In this document: piece after piece, positions 59,021 through 64,000 of the stretch
Layout of the letters: each line of letters starts with the position of its first letter
Numbering within the stretch: the stretch's first letter is position 1
Origin: Artocarpus heterophyllus
Taxonomy: Eukaryota > Streptophyta > Magnoliopsida > Rosales > Moraceae
Direction: 5' to 3'
Length of the DNA: 64,000 nt
NCBI GenBank assembly: GCA_025403435.1
Contig: CM046350.1
Coordinates: 34,352,062 to 34,416,061 of the forward strand
Position numbers and translations under genes: made by a program
Notes under the pieces: generated by a model
What the model saw: the letters and a program-made list of their open reading frames with translations, nothing else
What the model was told of the DNA's origin: nothing
Databases searched by the model: none

Positions 59021-61049
59021 TGTTGGAAAAATAGTATGCAGTGGAATTTTAAAAATTATATATCAGAGTATTTTTCAAAACACAAATTTGACGTGCTATA
59101 TGCATAAATTAAATAGATCTTACTAACCTTTTTGTGCCAAAAGGCTCCTGCAATCAATGAAGAGAAGTAACGTTTCAAAAGAGCATCAACCAATGAGTCT
59201 TCTTTGTTATTCTCTATCAACGATTGGAGTGAGTGTGGGCTCACACATACAGCTCTTCCACTAGGTGACTCTCCTTCTAATCAATTGAGAAAACCCAAAG
59301 CAAGTGTTTGTGATTTGTGAACAAGGGCTCTTAGGGAGTTTCAAGATTCTTACTAGCAGAGTATCACTCTTAATCTCTCAATTGATCTAAATAACTTATG
59401 CGACTTACTCCCTATTTATAGAGGTTAAGTCTAGGGTTAGTCCTTATAAGATTAGGTCTCAAAATTAGAATCAAAGTCAAATCAGGATCAATATCTGATA
59501 AGATCCACGTAAAAACACGTGATCTTATCTTTCGCTCATCTGCAGGCCGATCAAGATGATCAGTAGGCCGAACAGACCCCATCGGTAGGCCAAACTCGAG
59601 GATTGGCTTGCCAAATAGCTGATTAAAATCTCAACGAATTTTTTATTTTTCACATGAGATTCTATAGGATAAAGTCTCAGTTTTAATTTAAATAATCCAA
59701 TAGAAAAGTTATATGATTAAAACAACTTTATCTAGATGATCTCTAGGAAAATAAATGAATTCCTAATAATTCTACAAGTTTATGTTGATTTAATTTATTC
59801 AAATTTACATCAACTGATAAACATACAAGTATCTAATCCCAATAATTCAACAAGTTTACCTTGAATTAATTTTATCATAAAATTAATTCAACCGATAAAC
59901 AGACATGAATTATCTGATTCTTTCAAATTTTAACCAATCTAATAAATTTGACATAAGTCATCAATTATTGGAAAAGTACGCCGTATTGTTACAGGATTTT
60001 ATGAGCTAGCAAAAGGGACCAAATGGACCTATATAGTTCAAGCTCCCGATAATTATGAAACCCTATATCCTAGATATACATTTTATAATTATCAACTCCA
60101 ACGCTACTCTACTAAAAGCTTGGAGCTGCACTCTCGAACTACATAGAATTACGAACCTTATATAGCTAAGTCTCCATGATATATCATAGTGTATCGTATC
60201 TCCATATGATTATCCATAATCGGCTTAAGGATAAGTTCTGTCTTACCTTCTCGATTATTTTTATCTTACGTTCTATTATCTCACCATCAAAAAACTTACC
60301 ATCCAAAGACAGTATACCATTCGGTTACACCTATGTATCCAAATGGTTGAGCGCTCCAGTTTTCTAATTACAGGATAACGCATATAAGAGGATATCACTA
60401 CTCCTAAAGAGGAGCTATGGATTCCATATCTATGAATAACAGGTCTATGCTATCTAGAGTCATGCCTCCAACGTACCGGCGTGCGTACCACTATTAAGAT
60501 GTGGGTGTCACCCTTTGGTACATCAAAAGACACAAGTCAAGACAACGGTCCCACAATGTATCTCAGGATTAAGAAATAAAACAAATGATTATCTAAAGTG
60601 AATCAATTTGCTAAGACATAATTATTAATCCAAATCAATTCACTTTATGTCCTGATCTAACACATCGTCACCTATGACAACGTGCCAATGCTTATATTCA
60701 CGGAGTCCACCTCCGATGGTCAAGACAAACCATCTCCCAATAGGGATATAGAAAACATAACAATCTTTACATAAATAAAGCGCCCAACTTTATTCCCTCG
60801 ATTGCGGATCTTACAATTTAGACCGTCACCTTAAGAATCGTGTCTTCTGCATAATCTGTCCATCATATGCCCAATTCTTAAAGGTTTAGACTAACAGTCT
60901 CATACTATTGTTTGCTTAATATACATTCAACAAATATAAACGTAAAAGGGATAAGATTTGGTATATAAACAATAAATAAATTCTTTATTGATAAAAATGT
61001 ATCCAAAAACTTATTACATTTCTACTCCTTAGGGCATACATGTGTAACA
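59021..61049 (-). repeat. 5' LTR of copia element 3 (minus strand)
   Basis: A 2029-bp LTR, TGTTGG at the left and TGTAACA at the right, i.e. TGTTACACATGTATG...CCAACA on the minus strand. TATA (TATAAATAG) is at ~59413-59421 minus and the dyad array at 59538-59614. The matching 3' LTR is missing. Confidence 0.92.
59538..59614 (-). repeat. Dyad-motif array in the LTR of element 3
   Basis: Four units, ~59538, 59559, 59581 and 59602, e.g. ATCGGTAGGCCAA. Same position and period as in the other copia LTRs, with more substitutions. Confidence 0.8.
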
Positions 61050-61337
61050 TATCTAACTTGAAAAAAATGAAATGTCAAATTCATTTTCGAGAAAATGTGT
61101 TCTTGAGGAATGTTCAACTTGGGAAAAATGAATTGTAAATTTCATTCTTGAGAAGGTTTTTTCCTAATGAGCATTCGATGGAAAGATATAATTTACGTTT
61201 TGCATCTGCGAAGTAATAAACTTGGAGAAATGAAAATTATATTTCATTAAAATAAAATAAAATTAAACTATCTTAGGAGGTACAAATAACCAGGCACCTC
61301 TAAAACCCATATAGATAATTACAAAAAAGGAAAAAGA
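61050..61337. other. Short flank right of element 3
   Basis: AT-rich sequence with two diverged repeats of a 'aacttgraaaaaatgaaatgt' type block (near 61057 and 61108). No gene was seen. It is probably a non-coding part of the gypsy-type element to the right. Confidence 0.4.
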
Positions 61338-63784
61338 TTAAGTCTGGGCCCCATCCCTGGCATCGCTGTCACCAACCTTGCTGTTCCCATTGTTGCTGTC
61401 CAGGTTCACCACCACCTCCTGGCTGACCTACCCAATCTCCTTGTTTGGCTATGTCTTAAGATGATGGACCAGTCGAAGTCAACCGTCTTAGGATGCCTCT
61501 CTAAAAAGTGATCTCGCACATCAGTCATCTTGAGATAGTAATTATCCACGTACTTTATGAAAGCCTTGAATTCTTCGACTGTCTGAGCAAGCTAGCCAGG
61601 CAGCTCTTCCCTCAAAAAGCAGCCTGCTTCTCTTGGGTGGCTTGAAGATCAGTTCGAGCTTGGTCGGTGTTGACCCTTGCGTAGTGCACTTCCTCTTGGG
61701 CATGTCTTGCCTCTTCCTTGGCCTGGTCAAGGTTAGCCTTCACCAAGTCGAGATTAGCAACGTTCAGCTCCAGGGCCCTTTTTGCCTTAGCCTTCTCCAG
61801 GGTCGCCTTGTCCATCCTCATCTTCTCAAAACTGAGCTCGTACATGTTGACCATGTTGGCCATCTCAAGAAGTGCGTAGGCCTAAATAAGAGAAGTGATT
61901 AGAGCAAAAGAAAACAACCCAAGTTAAGAAGAGCTTGGGATACCGACTCGATTTACCTTGATGGAGGAGCGGAAGGCAGCCTGGAATAGATCCGGGAAGC
62001 TTTCCTGCCAGAGACTAGCAAAGAACGACTCCCCTAGCATGGCCTCTCTAATGGTTTTAATCATTAGGAGGCGAGTGGCTTTACTCCTCCTTGGTGGCTT
62101 TGTTGCTGGTGCTTGCACGGCGGTCTTGGCGGTTGGCGGCTGGTCCTGGGTCAACGATGCCCTAGTTCTTGTCGGCAACTGGCTATTTTGGCCTTGGCAT
62201 CCTCTTCCTCTTTGCTCTAGCCCCTTTGATCGGCGGAGGTTCTCCACCATCCTATGTCGCTCCTCTCTGGATACCTATTGGGAAAACATATCTACAACAG
62301 ATAATCTATCAAGTCAGAAGAAGCTCAGCAGATATAAAAAAAGAGCATACCATCGATCCAGAGCTAGTGCGACAGATAGAGGTGCCTGATCATATCATCG
62401 AGGTCCTCGTCTACTATGGGTGGCCCTAGATCAAAGAAGCCACTTGATGAGTCTTTAGGAACTAGGCGATGACGACTCCCTCATTAGCCACCCGAATTGA
62501 CTGGTGCTTGGCCCCTAGGAAGTCCTCAGCACTCGGCCTTGCAACTGTTACCTGCCTGGCCAACCAGGCAAGTTAGATGTTTGCGCAAGGGTTTATTTGG
62601 TTGGATCCCTCAAACTAGCCGTAATGTTGGAGATTGGTCTTCCGAAGTAGGAAGGACTGCTACCGATAAGACTCGGGCTTGTTGTATAAGTCCTCCACTG
62701 CTCCGATGACCTTACTCGGTGCCCACGATCTCTTCCACTAGACGTGCCCCTCTCGAACTTGGTTGGGATCTCTTGGTCCTTGGGCACTAGCTCACTGGCT
62801 CGGGCTAGGTAATTCTCCTCGATGAAGAACCATTCGAACTTCCATAACTTGTTTGAGTCGGGGTTGTACAAGATGAAGTCCTTCTTGAAGCCGATGAAGT
62901 AGTACCATCCCAACTGCCCAGGATGCCTTTTCATTTTATACACTAGTTTAAATGCTTTCCATGGTATCTCAGTAGCCTGGTAGTACTTTCAAAGTATGTA
63001 CATCCCAACCATGCAACGGTAGCTGTTTGTGTTCAACTAAGCAAGGCATACGTTGAGATCATTCAAAGCCTGGCAGAGGAATAAATGGAAGGGGAGATGA
63101 AGTCTGGCCCAAAAAAACTTGGCATACAACATGATGTGACTAGTGGGCAGGTTCAACGATGAGTCTCCTTCCCTGGGCAGGATGAGGTCCACATCCTCCA
63201 GGATACGGTATTCTTGAGGAAGTGCATCAAGCCAACCTTGCGTCATGGCGCACATATACCCAACAGAGGAGGTCTACCTGGGTCTAGAACTTCTGTAGGC
63301 TATGAAGCCCTAAACCCTGGTGACGATAGGCCTTTCCTTGGCTTCTTCATCTATGGCAGCTTTTTTAGGCTCCACTTCCCCAATTGGCCCATCCTCGTCG
63401 AAAACGTCCATGGTTACTGGCTGGCAACAAGGACAAAGACCCTGACACCCTGGCCTGAGGTGCTCAGAATTTCAGAGCCTGCCACCAAGCCAGCATGCTC
63501 CTAGGCTGTAACTCAGGAAGTGCCAACAGCAGCTACCCCGATGTATGGGTCCTCACCCCTACATGGCCTAACTGGATGTCTCTCTTTGAGCATGTCAAGG
63601 AACTCCTGCTTGGGCATGGTTCCTACACCAAGACTCAAAACATCGGCTAACCGGCTGTGTCGTCACGATCGGGGGAAACCCTTTCATTGTCCACATCCTC
63701 GGTTGTTGATCGGTCAGTATCTGTACTACTGTCTGACCAGGATATGTTCACGTTCACGTTCTAGGAATCACTAAGGTTACTCAT
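61338..63784 (-). pseudogene. 'Putative gypsy-type transposon' ORF with coiled-coil tail (minus strand)
   Basis: A broken minus-strand reading frame starting at ATG 63784 (stop TAG at codon 8) and ending near 61338. The part at 63255-62593 (LPREGDSSLNLPTSHIMLYA, FWARLHLPFHLF, then after a frame shift RHPGQLGWYYF and WFFIEENY) follows the pattern of the plant domain known as putative gypsy type transposon (Transposase_28, PF04195). Downstream, 61863-61612 is a Lys/Glu/Ala-rich heptad region, a likely coiled coil. This layout is known for proteins encoded in large Tat/Ogre-like gypsy elements and for stray plant copies. At least four frame breaks are visible. I recognise the family by pattern only. 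Confidence 0.65.
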
Positions 63785-64000
63785 TTCTAAATGTCCTTTT
63801 TGGAAAATTTATGTACTCGGGTTTATGGAAGCTCGGGATGAATTCAAAGTCCTCGGGTCGTGAACTATGGCTCGGCAGCTAAAATTCAAAGGTCTAAATT
63901 TTGGTTGTGCAAACACACTAACTAATAGGGGATCGACCCCTATTTATAGGCGCCTCAGGCGCAAAACCCTAGGCACAAAAATCAAAAAGGTGAAATGATT
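63785..64000 (-). promoter_or_regulatory. Probable promoter/LTR part of the gypsy-type element
   Basis: On the minus strand CCTATAAATAGGGG (TATA at 63942-63949) lies ~160 bp upstream of the ATG at 63784. The context is like the CCTATAAATAAGG of the Tat-like LTR at 42957. The element continues beyond the window. Confidence 0.45.

Overview
This is a plant nuclear genome window. The evidence is an intron-rich ABCE-type gene with GT-AG introns, a plant-specific floral F-box gene, plant Ty1/copia and Ty3/gypsy retrotransposons whose primer site matches initiator tRNA-Met, and a CACTA-type remnant. The F-box protein resembles UFO/FIMBRIATA, so a eudicot is near certain; an asterid (Lamiales-like) host is a guess from memory of that family.

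Layout. (1) 1-16.7 kb is nested retrotransposon sequence. It holds a copia element with an intact 1317-codon gag-pol (element 1, entering from the left edge, 3' LTR 4379-6413), then a minus-strand copia LTR split by a gypsy-type solo LTR (6442-9608), then the decayed integrase/chromodomain end of a chromovirus with its 3' LTR, and then a minus-strand copia 5' LTR plus leader (13083-16335). (2) 16.7-31.4 kb is the only gene-bearing island. It carries the complete ABCE/RLI2 ribosome-recycling ATPase gene (11 coding exons, 605 aa, plus strand) and the intronless UFO/FIM F-box gene (437 aa, minus strand). (3) 31.4-46.3 kb is an old copia gag/protease split by a CACTA-like element, followed by a Tat-like gypsy. 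The LTR of that gypsy is split by a 4.8-kb solo LTR with a perfect GTGAG target duplication. (4) 46.3-61.05 kb holds two copia elements of the same family as element 1, in opposite orientation: element 2 (plus, two premature stops, truncated 5' LTR) and element 3 (minus, decayed). (5) 61.3-64 kb is a decayed minus-strand ORF of the 'putative gypsy-type transposon' kind with a coiled-coil tail.

The host genes act in translation (ribosome recycling) and floral patterning (SCF-type F-box). The ABCE promoter carries site II and telo-box motifs typical of translation genes. All the rest is retrotransposon or transposon sequence in various stages of nesting and decay.

The most unusual signal is a short dyad, core TCGGC-NN-GCCGA, repeated at 21-22 bp spacing. 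Arrays of it sit in the copia LTR, in the copia leader, at two places in one gypsy solo LTR, and in an unrelated chromovirus LTR. Another copy of the same solo-LTR family lacks the arrays. Element families that share no other obvious similarity thus carry the same periodic motif. All identities and divergences quoted are by eye.
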